44,927 bases of DNA, from positions 1-44,927 of the forward strand of contig JAIXKS010000008.1 in the NCBI GenBank assembly GCA_026928325.1. The letters run 5' to 3'. The DNA comes from Chitinophagales bacterium. Lineage in GTDB: Bacteria; Bacteroidota; Bacteroidia; Chitinophagales; Saprospiraceae. Of this stretch, positions 36,101 to 44,927 are shown piece by piece. The position numbers were made by a program, and so were the translations under genes. The notes under the pieces are model-generated. The model saw only the letters and a program-made list of their open reading frames with translations, was not told the DNA's origin and did not search any database. Position 1 is the first letter of the stretch, and each line of letters starts with the position of its first letter.

Positions 36101-36885
36101 TTCGTACACCTGCAGAGCCTGTGTGTTTCGGTGGAAGTACGTGTCTTTCAGTTGAATATATCAGTGGAGGTACTGGAAATGCCTATACTTTCCAGATAAA
36201 TAATGGAATTCGATATCCGATCGATAGCTGTGTGACCGTCTATGCAGGACAATACTACATCAGCTTGATTGATTCAGCAGGTTGTTCGATCGATACGGTC
36301 ATCATGATTAATCAACCCAACCCGATACAAGTAGAGTTGGGAGAAGATAAGGATATCCAATTGGGACTTCCTTCTCCACAAATTATACCATTTATAGACT
36401 CTCCGGTAGGCATAAGCAGTGCTGTTTGGTCACCCAATGAGTATATCGAATGTCTGAATATAGATTGTACTCAAGTAGAGATGACGCCGCCAATTACCAC
36501 AACTTACTTCCTTACAGTCACCGATAATAATGGATGTACGGGAAGTGATGAGATTACGATTCGTGTGCGGGAAGTTCGCAATGTATATTTTGCCAATGTC
36601 TTTTCTCCGAATAGTGACGGGTACAACGATTACTTTCAAGCGGTAACGGGTATAGGCGTAGAAAGAATAGTCGCCTTCTCTGTGTATGATCGTTGGGGCA
36701 ATCGAGTGTTTTTTAAAGAGAATTACGTGCCGGATCCCGCTGGAACAGATGGATGGGATGGAACCTTTTCAGGAAGAAAAATGAACCCGGGAGTTTATGT
36801 GTATTATGCTAGGGCGTTGTTTATTGATGGTAAGGAAATCGATTATTCGGGATCTGTAACCCTCATTGACAGCGATAGGAATTAA
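33154..36885 (+). CDS. Giant surface protein: cohesin-like domain, SprB-type repeats, T9SS type B sorting domain
   Basis: About 1243 aa from the ATG at 33154 (an in-frame GTG lies at 33148). After the signal peptide, residues ~25-170 look like a cohesin domain (VSGMKGDIVCVDIHVENF, MQFNISYNATLV, GALLFTLCFQI). Then come about ten to eleven SprB-like repeats of ~85 residues. Each opens with a Cys-containing P-x-C-F/N-x4-G-x-I, then GG-x-G-x-Y-x-Y-x-W, and closes with LPAGxYxVxITDxxxC. The end is a type B (gliding-associated, CHU_C) sorting domain: NVFSPNSDGYNDYF, FSVYDRWGNRVF, GWDGTFSGRKMNPGVYVYY. It should be exported by T9SS and displayed as an adhesin, as SprB is in gliding bacteria; gliding itself is not shown. 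Confidence 0.88.
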   Translation: MIFKKSTLYKLLIILLISLEGVGQPLLRFNINQVSGMKGDIVCVDIHVENFTDISSMQFNISYNATLVSPITPIDFSTSDLAPDIDNSNFNLNTKDNGYIKFVWEHTPSITLPDGALLFTLCFQIIGDPGNISPVYVNNLLLDIEICRENEMDERICVDKVDSEIGTITITSNNLQVFVNRCDADVNNTANGGSATFYAAGGTPPYTYTINPGGYTGTLNSNGERGHEENLPMGNYTIEITDAAGLKVSKNFVVSSNLPIVVTEDVKDPSCFSRRNGRIEVNASGGLGPYKYEWSNYVSNTGINNGLYAGNYTVTITDFNGCEVIRSFQLKADTLKFDVAILDSTACQEVRTGVITISNVSGGTSFSDGSYQYLVNNVGSPIKFMSPFDVTKLPGGVLKVVVQDSFACRVEKEIVMPSAMPFGFNIEEFNNVSCHGLNDGYIKIRPDSGFGFSYIPDDKMDETQTGNLGGSFVASNLQPGIYTIIARNNYGCVQPYEFEIKDPGPIELNDLVIQPDCNDKGSITLNPTGGTGAYTYNWSTGNGNVNQIIDIVTGGTFVVTVTDENNCSATKSFSINDYGALAISVESNDVSCQGRTDGSAFVEVVSNTGTIPMFTVFWKDANGVTIATGPTTINNLPPGNYFVEVVDEFGCSSTPRPFTIHDAPELTIVTNIDPVKCYDQEGTITASVNGAVAGYTFEWRDKVSGQILDNDNVITTKAGTYVLKITTASGCSVENDIVLTQPDKIVFDSPELRKVTCFGDDNGQAAILISYPQITFEWSSGSVGPFAINLPAGPGWVVGKSLGCVSDTIHFIIDTNPILELDNSKTQLTEPSCFGDSNGSIAVDAIGGTGIGYKYAWDNGAQSSIINNLPAGDYVVTISDNNNCEQVISFTLSQPDLLEVFLDNARSVELDCNNTDNGSIALTTRGGNPGVKQIKWETGINTEGNVAVNLSPGTYCATVTDNQGCSATYCHTLTAPIPLEGKLRTPAEPVCFGGSTCLSVEYISGGTGNAYTFQINNGIRYPIDSCVTVYAGQYYISLIDSAGCSIDTVIMINQPNPIQVELGEDKDIQLGLPSPQIIPFIDSPVGISSAVWSPNEYIECLNIDCTQVEMTPPITTTYFLTVTDNNGCTGSDEITIRVREVRNVYFANVFSPNSDGYNDYFQAVTGIGVERIVAFSVYDRWGNRVFFKENYVPDPAGTDGWDGTFSGRKMNPGVYVYYARALFIDGKEIDYSGSVTLIDSDRN

Positions 36886-37022
36886 GGAAGGTAGCATGGG
36901 CTCATGAATAGCGCAAAGCCCGAAAATACCCATTGTTCAAGCAGTAATCAGAGCGTGTAAATTTATGGTTTTAATGAATTTCTTTTGATTCATTAAGAAC
37001 GGTGTATATATTTCATTTTTCC

Positions 37023-37053
37023 TTTGAAAGTATATAAAAATTCCGTATCTTTG
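37023..37053 (+). promoter_or_regulatory. Consensus Bacteroidota promoter of gyrB
   Basis: TTTG at 37023-37026 and TATCTTTG at 37046-37053 are spaced by exactly 19 bp, matching the -33 TTTG and -7 TAnnTTTG consensus. Transcription would start near 37060, giving a leader of about 35 nt. Confidence 0.75.
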
Positions 37054-37086
37054 CAAACTTAATATAATTGCGTTCTTCGAGCGTAG

Positions 37087-39054
<1,968 letters not shown>

Positions 39055-39386
39055 GCACGATGTTGGTTAAAGGTAGGGACTTTATTTTTGTATGATTAGA
39101 CACCTGGATGTACAAGTGCCTTTCATTCGATGCTTTGTCTAAATAGGGCTTAGTAGCCGGCGAAACACGAGAATCATCTAACGCGGATTTTTTGAAAAAT
39201 AAAGTAATTGTGCTTGTATGATTAATTTCAATCAAAAAATGTTGATTTTCGTGGTGCTTTAGCTCTTTTTTGATCATAGCACGGCATTTAATCAAAAAGT
39301 AGCATCGTCGGATGAAAAGTTCTCTTATTTTTATGATTTGAAAGCATTTATCTAAGTAGTTACAAAATAAAAATTAAAAGTTTAAG
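39055..39386. other. Intergenic region between gyrB and mutL
   Basis: 332 bp with no gene I can support. It holds an AT-rich hairpin AATCAA (39230-39235) / TTGATT (39242-39247) followed by TTC, at most a weak gyrB terminator. A 93-codon minus-strand frame crosses it into the gyrB end; see rejected items. No TAnnTTTG box for mutL is seen. Confidence 0.4.
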
Positions 39387-41228
39387 ATGTCAGATATCAT
39401 AAAATTATTACCGGACAGTATAGCCAATCAAATCGCTGCTGGAGAAGTAATACAACGTCCGGCATCTGTGGTTAAAGAATTATTGGAAAATGCCATTGAT
39501 GCCGGAAGTTCGCAAATACGGCTAATCATTAAAGATTCGGGAAAAACATCAATCCAAGTCATCGACAATGGTAAGGGTATGTCAGAAACAGACGCTCGGA
39601 TGTCATTTGAAAGACATGCTACCTCTAAGATTTCATCAGCCAATGATCTGTTTTCGATTCGGACGATGGGATTTAGGGGTGAAGCCTTGGCTTCTATTGC
39701 AGCGATAGCCCATGTCGAGATGATTACTCGGCCGGCTGAGGAAGAGGTCGGACATAGATACATCAATGAAGGTAGTGTTATCGTAAAGTCCGAAAAGGTT
39801 CAAGCCATGCAAGGAACGACGATTACCGTTAAAAACCTATTTTACAATGTTCCGGCACGAAGAAAATTTCTCAAATCGGATCCGGTAGAGATGAAGCATA
39901 TTTTAGATGAATTTCATAGAGTTAGTCTAGCGCATCCGGAAATATTTTTTTCGTTGGACCATAATGGAAATGAAGTGTATCATTTGCCTAAAAGCAATCT
40001 AAAACAGCGTATTGTCGGCATTTTTGGAAAAAATATCAATGAAAAACTGGTTCCGGTCAATGAAGAAACAGAGGTGGTCACCATCACGGGATTTACGGGA
40101 AAGCCCGAAGCAGCCCGTAAAACAGCGGGTGATCAATACATTTTTGTAAACAATAGATTTATCAAGAGTCATTATCTCAACCACGCTGTTCGTTCTGCCT
40201 ATGAAAGCTTGATCGCCAAGGAAATGTTTCCTACTTATTTTTTATTTCTAGAGATAAATCCGGGACATATTGATATCAACGTACATCCCACCAAGACAGA
40301 GATCAAGTTTGAAGACGAACGATTAATCTATAATTACCTGCGGGTGAGTTTGCGGCACAGCCTGGGTCAATACCATGTAGGATCGTCTCTAGACTTCGAT
40401 ACCGATACCAATTTTGTGGGTAAATATTCGGGAAATTTCGGGTTTCCACAACGGAATGAAGGGTTGCAATCCACTTCAGGTTCGGGTCAGCTGTTTGCGG
40501 GGTCGTCATTCGTCCATAAGCCAGAAAAAAGAAATACCGATGAATGGCTCGAAGTATATAAAGGACTCCAAGAGTTACAGCCGACGGACAAAGTGGACGC
40601 AGGAAGTCTCGAAGCGGAAGCTTTTAAATTATCTGATCATGAAGCCGGCAACTTAGACCATGGCATGAGAGACCTACTTCAATTGAATGGTCAATATATC
40701 GTCATCCAATCCAAATCCGGGTTGATGCTCATCGATCAACAGACGGCACACGAGCGTATTTTATACGAGAAGTACTTAAATATACTAAAATCCGGCACGG
40801 CTCCGACGCAGAAAGAACTTTTCCCGCGAACGATAGAGATGACGGCTGATAAGAGTGAAGTCTTGAAAGCCCTACTCCCTAAGATTAATGATCTAGGGTT
40901 TGAATTAGAAGATTTTGGTCATCATACTTTTATTATTCATGGGACACCTGTCGGGTTAGATTCTAATACCGATATAGATGCGTTAATTCAAGATATCGCG
41001 TATAATTATTCCGAAAATAAGGATTTTGGTTCAGGAATTGAAGAAAATTTGTCTCGATCGATGGCCACATCCTCGGGAATCAAGCGAGGAAAAAAGCTTG
41101 AAAAAGAAGAAATGATTGCTTTAACGGAGCAACTTTTTGCATGTAAGATGCCGCATACCAGCCCAAGTGGCAGAAAATGTTATATAGTTATAGAACATGA
41201 TGAATTGTTTAAACGTTTTAATTCATAA
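39387..41228 (+). CDS. mutL: DNA mismatch repair endonuclease MutL
   Basis: MutL couples mismatch recognition by MutS to strand nicking and excision. The N-terminal GHKL ATPase is intact: IANQIAAGEVIQRPASVVKE, ENAIDAGSSQI, VIDNGKGM, FERHATSKI and TMGFRGEALASI. A ~100-residue linker follows. The C-terminal dimerisation/endonuclease domain has LIDQQTAHERILYE (Asp450 to Glu461), a form of the DQHA(X)2E(X)4E nuclease motif with Gln and Thr in place of His and Ala, and the late segment ACKMPHTSPSGRKCY. The acidic residues needed for metal binding are kept. At 613 aa the length is usual. It is the first gene of a likely operon with two rhomboids and an EEP protein (gap of 12 bp). Confidence 0.96.
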   Translation: MSDIIKLLPDSIANQIAAGEVIQRPASVVKELLENAIDAGSSQIRLIIKDSGKTSIQVIDNGKGMSETDARMSFERHATSKISSANDLFSIRTMGFRGEALASIAAIAHVEMITRPAEEEVGHRYINEGSVIVKSEKVQAMQGTTITVKNLFYNVPARRKFLKSDPVEMKHILDEFHRVSLAHPEIFFSLDHNGNEVYHLPKSNLKQRIVGIFGKNINEKLVPVNEETEVVTITGFTGKPEAARKTAGDQYIFVNNRFIKSHYLNHAVRSAYESLIAKEMFPTYFLFLEINPGHIDINVHPTKTEIKFEDERLIYNYLRVSLRHSLGQYHVGSSLDFDTDTNFVGKYSGNFGFPQRNEGLQSTSGSGQLFAGSSFVHKPEKRNTDEWLEVYKGLQELQPTDKVDAGSLEAEAFKLSDHEAGNLDHGMRDLLQLNGQYIVIQSKSGLMLIDQQTAHERILYEKYLNILKSGTAPTQKELFPRTIEMTADKSEVLKALLPKINDLGFELEDFGHHTFIIHGTPVGLDSNTDIDALIQDIAYNYSENKDFGSGIEENLSRSMATSSGIKRGKKLEKEEMIALTEQLFACKMPHTSPSGRKCYIVIEHDELFKRFNS

Positions 41229-41240
41229 TTTATATAGTCG

Positions 41241-41840
41241 ATGCTCAGGATTACAGAAGTAGTAAAAAATATCATCATTATCAACGTTATTGTGTATTTT
41301 GCAGTAACCTATTTAATACCTATTCCCGGGATAGATCGGTATTTTACATTAGTATCACCAGGACAGGAGTATATGGTTCATGGTATTTTATACAAGTTTG
41401 AACCCGTTCAGATCATCACGCATATGTTTATGCATGGCAATGAAATGCACCTTTTATTCAATATGATTGGGTTGTACTTCCTTGGACCTTGGGTAGAATC
41501 CAGCTTGGGACCCAAGCGTTTCTTAATTTTATATATCGCTTGTGGACTATTTGCTTCTATTGCACAGATGTTTTTATCAGGTGGTATGATGGTGGGCGCT
41601 TCGGGAGCGACTTATGGTGTTTTAGCTGCTTTTGCGACGATGTTTCCCAATATAAAATTGATGCTTTTGTTTCCTCCGATACCGATTAAAGCCAAATATA
41701 TGGCCATTGGCTTGATTGTTTTAGGCGTATATTATGGATTTAGCGGAACACAACAAGGTATTGGCCACTTTGCGCATATTGGAGGCGCTATTTTAGGATT
41801 TTTGATGGTTAGAATGTGGAAGATGCAGAATCTACAATAA
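41241..41840 (+). CDS. Rhomboid-family intramembrane serine protease
   Basis: A 199-aa polytopic membrane protease that cleaves substrates within or near the membrane. The catalytic residues are visible: Asn74 in HLLFNMIG, Ser121 in GASGATYG and His179 in HFAHIGGAILG. HMFMHGNEMH precedes the Asn, as in bacterial rhomboids. It is compact, with six membrane segments and no extra domains. It starts 12 bp after mutL and is followed, after another 12 bp, by a second rhomboid; this tandem arrangement is common in Bacteroidota. Confidence 0.93.
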   Translation: MLRITEVVKNIIIINVIVYFAVTYLIPIPGIDRYFTLVSPGQEYMVHGILYKFEPVQIITHMFMHGNEMHLLFNMIGLYFLGPWVESSLGPKRFLILYIACGLFASIAQMFLSGGMMVGASGATYGVLAAFATMFPNIKLMLLFPPIPIKAKYMAIGLIVLGVYYGFSGTQQGIGHFAHIGGAILGFLMVRMWKMQNLQ

Positions 41841-41852
41841 ACATATAAAGCG

Positions 41853-42728
41853 ATGTTTAGATCCATTGGTAAAGATATACAAGCAGCTTTTGATTATGGC
41901 AGTATGCTGACAAAGATTATTATTATCAATGTCGGTGTGTACGTCATCATGGCTTTGTTGAAAGCCTTTATTCCAGAAGTATATATCACGAATATTTTGC
42001 CTTATCTAGCCTTACCTGGAGATTTAAAGATTTTGATGTATCGCCCATGGACGATGCTCACGCATATGTTTTTGCATGATGGATTTTGGCATATGGGTGT
42101 CAATATGCTCATGTTGTATTGGTTTGGGAATATAGGTGGAGATTTATTGGGAGACAAAAAGATTTTGCCGGTATATATCATGGGTGGTCTATCGGGGGCA
42201 TTGTTATATTTGGGCTTTTTTCAGTGGTCTTCATTAGCCGGAAGTATGGCTATGGGTGCATCTGCTGCTACTTTAGCCATTATCTTTATGGCGGTCGTCA
42301 CAGCACCGGATTATGAGATGAATTTGATTTTACTAGGTCGAGTAAAAATCAAATATATCGGGATGGTCATTTTGTTTTTGGATTTTATCAATACAGCGAG
42401 CACGACCAATGCAGGAGGTCATATTGCGCACTTAGGTGGTGCTTTATTCGGGATATTATTTGTTTCTTTATTGAGACGAGGCACGGATTTGTCATCCATA
42501 TTTTATTTGCGAAAGAATAGTGGTCGTCGCCAACAAAAATCGATGACTCGAAAGCCTCACTTGAAGATTTCACATAAATCTACGGATTTTCAACAAAAGA
42601 AACAAGTACCGGTGAAAGCCAATATGGAGTCTCAGGTAGATGCGATTTTAGAAAAAATAAAAGCGAAAGGCTATGATAGTTTAACGGACGAAGAAAAGGA
42701 AACTTTATTTTTAGCCAGTAAAAAGTGA
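41853..42728 (+). CDS. Rhomboid-family protein with C-terminal soluble tail
   Basis: A 291-aa paralogue of the preceding gene. The rhomboid core keeps the catalytic residues: Asn84 in HMGVNMLML, Ser137 in MGASAATLA and His193 in GGHIAHLGG. The usual GxSG reads GASA here, with Gly138 replaced by Ala. After the last membrane helix (~205) a basic, flexible linker leads to a C-terminal helical motif, VDAILEKIKAKGYDSLTDEE followed by K, seen at the end of many Bacteroidota rhomboids. Activity is likely, but the GASA change might alter it. It is in one transcript with mutL, the first rhomboid and the EEP gene. Confidence 0.9.
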   Translation: MFRSIGKDIQAAFDYGSMLTKIIIINVGVYVIMALLKAFIPEVYITNILPYLALPGDLKILMYRPWTMLTHMFLHDGFWHMGVNMLMLYWFGNIGGDLLGDKKILPVYIMGGLSGALLYLGFFQWSSLAGSMAMGASAATLAIIFMAVVTAPDYEMNLILLGRVKIKYIGMVILFLDFINTASTTNAGGHIAHLGGALFGILFVSLLRRGTDLSSIFYLRKNSGRRQQKSMTRKPHLKISHKSTDFQQKKQVPVKANMESQVDAILEKIKAKGYDSLTDEEKETLFLASKK

Positions 42729-42731
42729 CCC

Positions 42732-43775
42732 TTGAAATATATTGAGAAACTGATACTGATGATTAATTTGGGATTTGCGGCCGCGATATTGCTGTCTTAT
42801 CTGGCGCCTCTAATCGACCCTGAATTGATCTGGTCTATCTCGTTTTTCGGACTGTTTTACCCGGTATTTCTGATTATCAACGTCTTATTTGTTTTATTTT
42901 GGGTATTCAAAAAGCCGCAATACGCCTTGGTTTCTTTCATTTGTATCTTGATTGGTTGGAGCCAACTCAAGGGCTTTGTTGGGTTTAATAGTCAACGGAT
43001 CGAACACAGTGACTCGGCTATAACATTGATGACTTATAATATCAGCAATGCCCTTTATGGTTATGATAAAAAGGCAGATCAGCGAAAAATAAAAAAGGAT
43101 AATTTTATAGCTTTTTTGGAAAAATATAAGGATACCGATGTGCTCTGTATCCAAGAAGTGGGAGATTATGCCAGAGATATATTAAAAAGTACTTTTCCCA
43201 AGCATCATATGTATTTTAAAAACAAAGGTGCGGTCATTTTGTCCCGATTTCCGATTGTAGATAAGGGAGAAATTGATTTTGGTACCATCACTAATTCTTG
43301 TTTGTGGGCGGATATACGGATAGACAAGGAAATATATAGGGTGTATAGCTTTCATCTTCAGTCCAATCAGATAAGCAAAGATGCAGAAAATTTTGTGATT
43401 AGTCCGGAGCTCAATCAAAAGCAAGCGTGGTACGACATCAAAGGCATGATGCGGAAATATAAAAACAGACACCTGCAACGGAGTCGCCAAGTAGAAAAAA
43501 TCGAAACCCATGTGCAAAAATGTGACCATAAGGTCATCTTGGCTGGTGACTTAAACGATCCGCCACAGTCTTATACATACAAGATCATGTCAAAATATGG
43601 GAAGGATGCTTTTAGAGAGCGCGGCATGGGCATAGGAACCACTTATGCAGGGAGAATTCCATTGTTGAGAATAGATTATATCTTTGTGGATAAATCGATG
43701 CAGGTAGCGACCTTGGATATCATCAAAGATAACTTTTCTGACCATTATGGTTTGATAAGTACAATAGAAAAATGA
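42732..43775 (+). CDS. Membrane-anchored endonuclease/exonuclease/phosphatase (EEP) family protein
   Basis: A 347-aa protein with two or three N-terminal membrane segments (residues ~8-75) followed by an EEP domain. Visible motifs are LMTYNISNA (Asn), VLCIQEVGDY (metal-binding Glu), FHLQSNQ, AGDLNDPP (catalytic Asp/Asn) and FSDHYGL (Asp-His). The family includes DNases and inositol-phosphate or sphingomyelin phosphatases; the substrate cannot be told here. The start is a TTG at 42732, 3 nt after the upstream stop; an ATG at residue 10 would cut into the first membrane segment. It ends the mutL-rhomboid operon. Confidence 0.88.
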   Translation: MKYIEKLILMINLGFAAAILLSYLAPLIDPELIWSISFFGLFYPVFLIINVLFVLFWVFKKPQYALVSFICILIGWSQLKGFVGFNSQRIEHSDSAITLMTYNISNALYGYDKKADQRKIKKDNFIAFLEKYKDTDVLCIQEVGDYARDILKSTFPKHHMYFKNKGAVILSRFPIVDKGEIDFGTITNSCLWADIRIDKEIYRVYSFHLQSNQISKDAENFVISPELNQKQAWYDIKGMMRKYKNRHLQRSRQVEKIETHVQKCDHKVILAGDLNDPPQSYTYKIMSKYGKDAFRERGMGIGTTYAGRIPLLRIDYIFVDKSMQVATLDIIKDNFSDHYGLISTIEK

Positions 43776-43813
43776 AATTTTTAGAATCGAAATAATATTA
43801 AAACGTTAAAGAT

Positions 43814-44830
43814 ATGATGAATACAGCAATGGAAATAGCAAAAGAGAATCTTGAGCATAAGGGATTTTTAGATATTGAAGTGGATCCGTCGCTAGATTTA
43901 GTTGAGGAAATCAATAAGTTGAAAAAAGAAAAAAATGCGATCCTCCTAGCGCATTATTATCAAGAATCCGAAATCCAAGATGTTGCCGATTATATCGGAG
44001 ACAGCCTTGGACTAGCTCAGAAGGCTGAAAGTACGGATGTGGACATCATCGTATTTGCAGGCGTACATTTTATGGCTGAAACCGCCAAAATGCTTAATCC
44101 CAATAAAAAAGTAGTGCTTCCAGATTTGAAAGCTGGATGTTCGTTATCAGATAGCTGTCCGGCACCATTGTTCAAAATGTTTAAAGAGAAATATCCGGAT
44201 CATGTAGTGGTCAGTTACATCAACTGTACTGCGGAATTAAAAACCTTGACAGATATCTGTTGTACATCATCCAATGCAGAGGCTGTCGTCAATAGTATTC
44301 CGGCGGATAAGGGCATTATCTTTGCACCAGATAAAAATTTGGGAGGATATCTACAGAAAAAAATCGGTCGGGATATGATTCTTTGGAATGGGTCATGTAT
44401 GGTACATGAGATTTTTTCCAATGAAAAAATCACCAAGCTCATGGTGCGACACCCAGAGGCCAAGTTTATAGCGCATCCGGAGTGTGAAGACCATATCCTC
44501 GAAAAGGCAGATTTCATTGGTTCTACTTCTCAATTGCTAAAATATACCAAAGAAAATGAAGCGACTTCGTTTATTGTAGCGACAGAACCCGGTATCATCT
44601 ATCAGATGGAGAAGGCTTCACCGGATAAAACGTTTATCCCTGCGCCACCTTCTACCAACTGTGCTTGTAATGAATGCCCTCATATGAAGCTCAATACCCT
44701 TGAAAAACTTTATTTAAGCCTAAAATACGAACTTCCAGAAGTCCAATTGGAACCGTGGGTGATAGAGCAAGGCAAAGTGTGTATCGACAGGATGTTGGAT
44801 ATCAGTAGAAAGGCGGGATTTAAGATGTAG
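43814..44830 (+). CDS. nadA: Quinolinate synthase
   Basis: NadA condenses iminoaspartate with dihydroxyacetone phosphate to quinolinate in de novo NAD synthesis. The 338-aa protein has the [4Fe-4S] ligands at Cys109 (LKAGCSLSD), Cys195 (NGSCMVHEIF) and Cys288 (CACNECPHM). Other conserved parts are ILLAHYYQ, GDSLGLAQKAE, FAGVHFMAETAK, SYINCTAELK, HPECEDHI, GSTSQLLKY and ATEPGIIYQM. It begins ATG ATG; the first is taken. It lies 38 bp after the EEP gene, so it may be the last gene of that operon or have its own promoter. nadB and nadC are not in the window. Confidence 0.97.
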   Translation: MMNTAMEIAKENLEHKGFLDIEVDPSLDLVEEINKLKKEKNAILLAHYYQESEIQDVADYIGDSLGLAQKAESTDVDIIVFAGVHFMAETAKMLNPNKKVVLPDLKAGCSLSDSCPAPLFKMFKEKYPDHVVVSYINCTAELKTLTDICCTSSNAEAVVNSIPADKGIIFAPDKNLGGYLQKKIGRDMILWNGSCMVHEIFSNEKITKLMVRHPEAKFIAHPECEDHILEKADFIGSTSQLLKYTKENEATSFIVATEPGIIYQMEKASPDKTFIPAPPSTNCACNECPHMKLNTLEKLYLSLKYELPEVQLEPWVIEQGKVCIDRMLDISRKAGFKM

Positions 44831-44891
44831 TATTTTAGTGCTCTTTCCACAAAAAGATCTTAATGAAATGTCGTTCTTTTTTCAAATCTCA

Positions 44892-44927
44892 TCGTTAAAA
44901 ATACTCGCCATAGTTACCACTATGCCT
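44892..44927. repeat. Partial dispersed repeat at right window edge
   Basis: TCGTTAAAAATACTCGCCAT plus AG (44892-44913) matches 24176-24197 in the 24.1 kb element at 21 of 22 bases. The last 14 bases (44914-44927) equal bases 1-14 of the window. ATAGT and ACTAT within this stretch form a small inverted repeat. The copy is cut by the window edge. Confidence 0.6.

Noticed and set aside
36897-36934. Terminator hairpin after the large adhesin (GGGCT / AGCCC)
   Set aside because: The stem is only 5 bp with a long loop and no T-run.

Overview
The window looks like chromosomal DNA from a Bacteroidota bacterium, most likely of the Saprospiraceae/Chitinophagia type (lineage is inferred). Reasons: AT-rich DNA; three secreted proteins with type IX secretion (T9SS) C-terminal sorting domains (two type A, one type B); a RicT/PSP1 protein; the DUF3127, DUF4230 and DUF3108 families; an archaeal/eukaryal-type ProRS; a short GyrB without the enterobacterial insertion; and promoter -7 boxes of the Bacteroidota form TAnnTTTG upstream of many genes. 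I see no rRNA, tRNA, CRISPR array, prophage or intact insertion sequence.

Layout. 1-7.8 kb: minus-strand units ricT-lpd and TMTC-like glycosyltransferase-dprA, then a small secreted protein and upp. 8.0-10.5 kb: two overlapping uncharacterised genes and a lipoprotein. 11.0-15.3 kb: sbcD-sbcC. 15.4-18.1 kb: DUF4230, then DUF3108 overlapping an LPG-synthase-like membrane protein. 18.2-22.0 kb: a five-gene plus-strand run made of an ABC ATPase, a permease with a His/Asp-rich periplasmic loop, two tandem paralogous secreted proteins with a CFFCG-AGPE motif, and an LpxD-like acyltransferase. 22.3-24.0 kb: a T9SS type A protein. 24.0-24.4 kb: a 45-nt palindrome and a 232-bp element with terminal inverted repeats. 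24.4-26.2 kb: proS and a DUF3127 protein with an SSB-like tail. 26.5-29.5 kb: a Tyr/Asn/Ser-rich secreted protein and a FadL-like outer-membrane protein. 29.8-36.9 kb: an Rpn/YhgA nuclease, a Cys-rich PKD-like adhesin and a large cohesin/SprB-repeat adhesin. 37.1-44.8 kb: gyrB, mutL, two rhomboids, an EEP-family phosphatase/nuclease and nadA.

Most genes are housekeeping: DNA repair and topology (dprA, sbcCD, gyrB, mutL), central metabolism (lpd, upp, nadA) and translation (proS). The most interesting accessory module is the ABC/His-loop/CFFCG cluster at 18.2-21.1 kb. It resembles, in gene order and character, zinc-responsive ABC-DUF3299 loci of Proteobacteria, but here the metal-binding stretch is built into the permease and the small protein is duplicated. 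Both window edges lie inside a dispersed repeat whose core also occurs in the 24.1 kb element, which suggests that the contig was broken at repeats.
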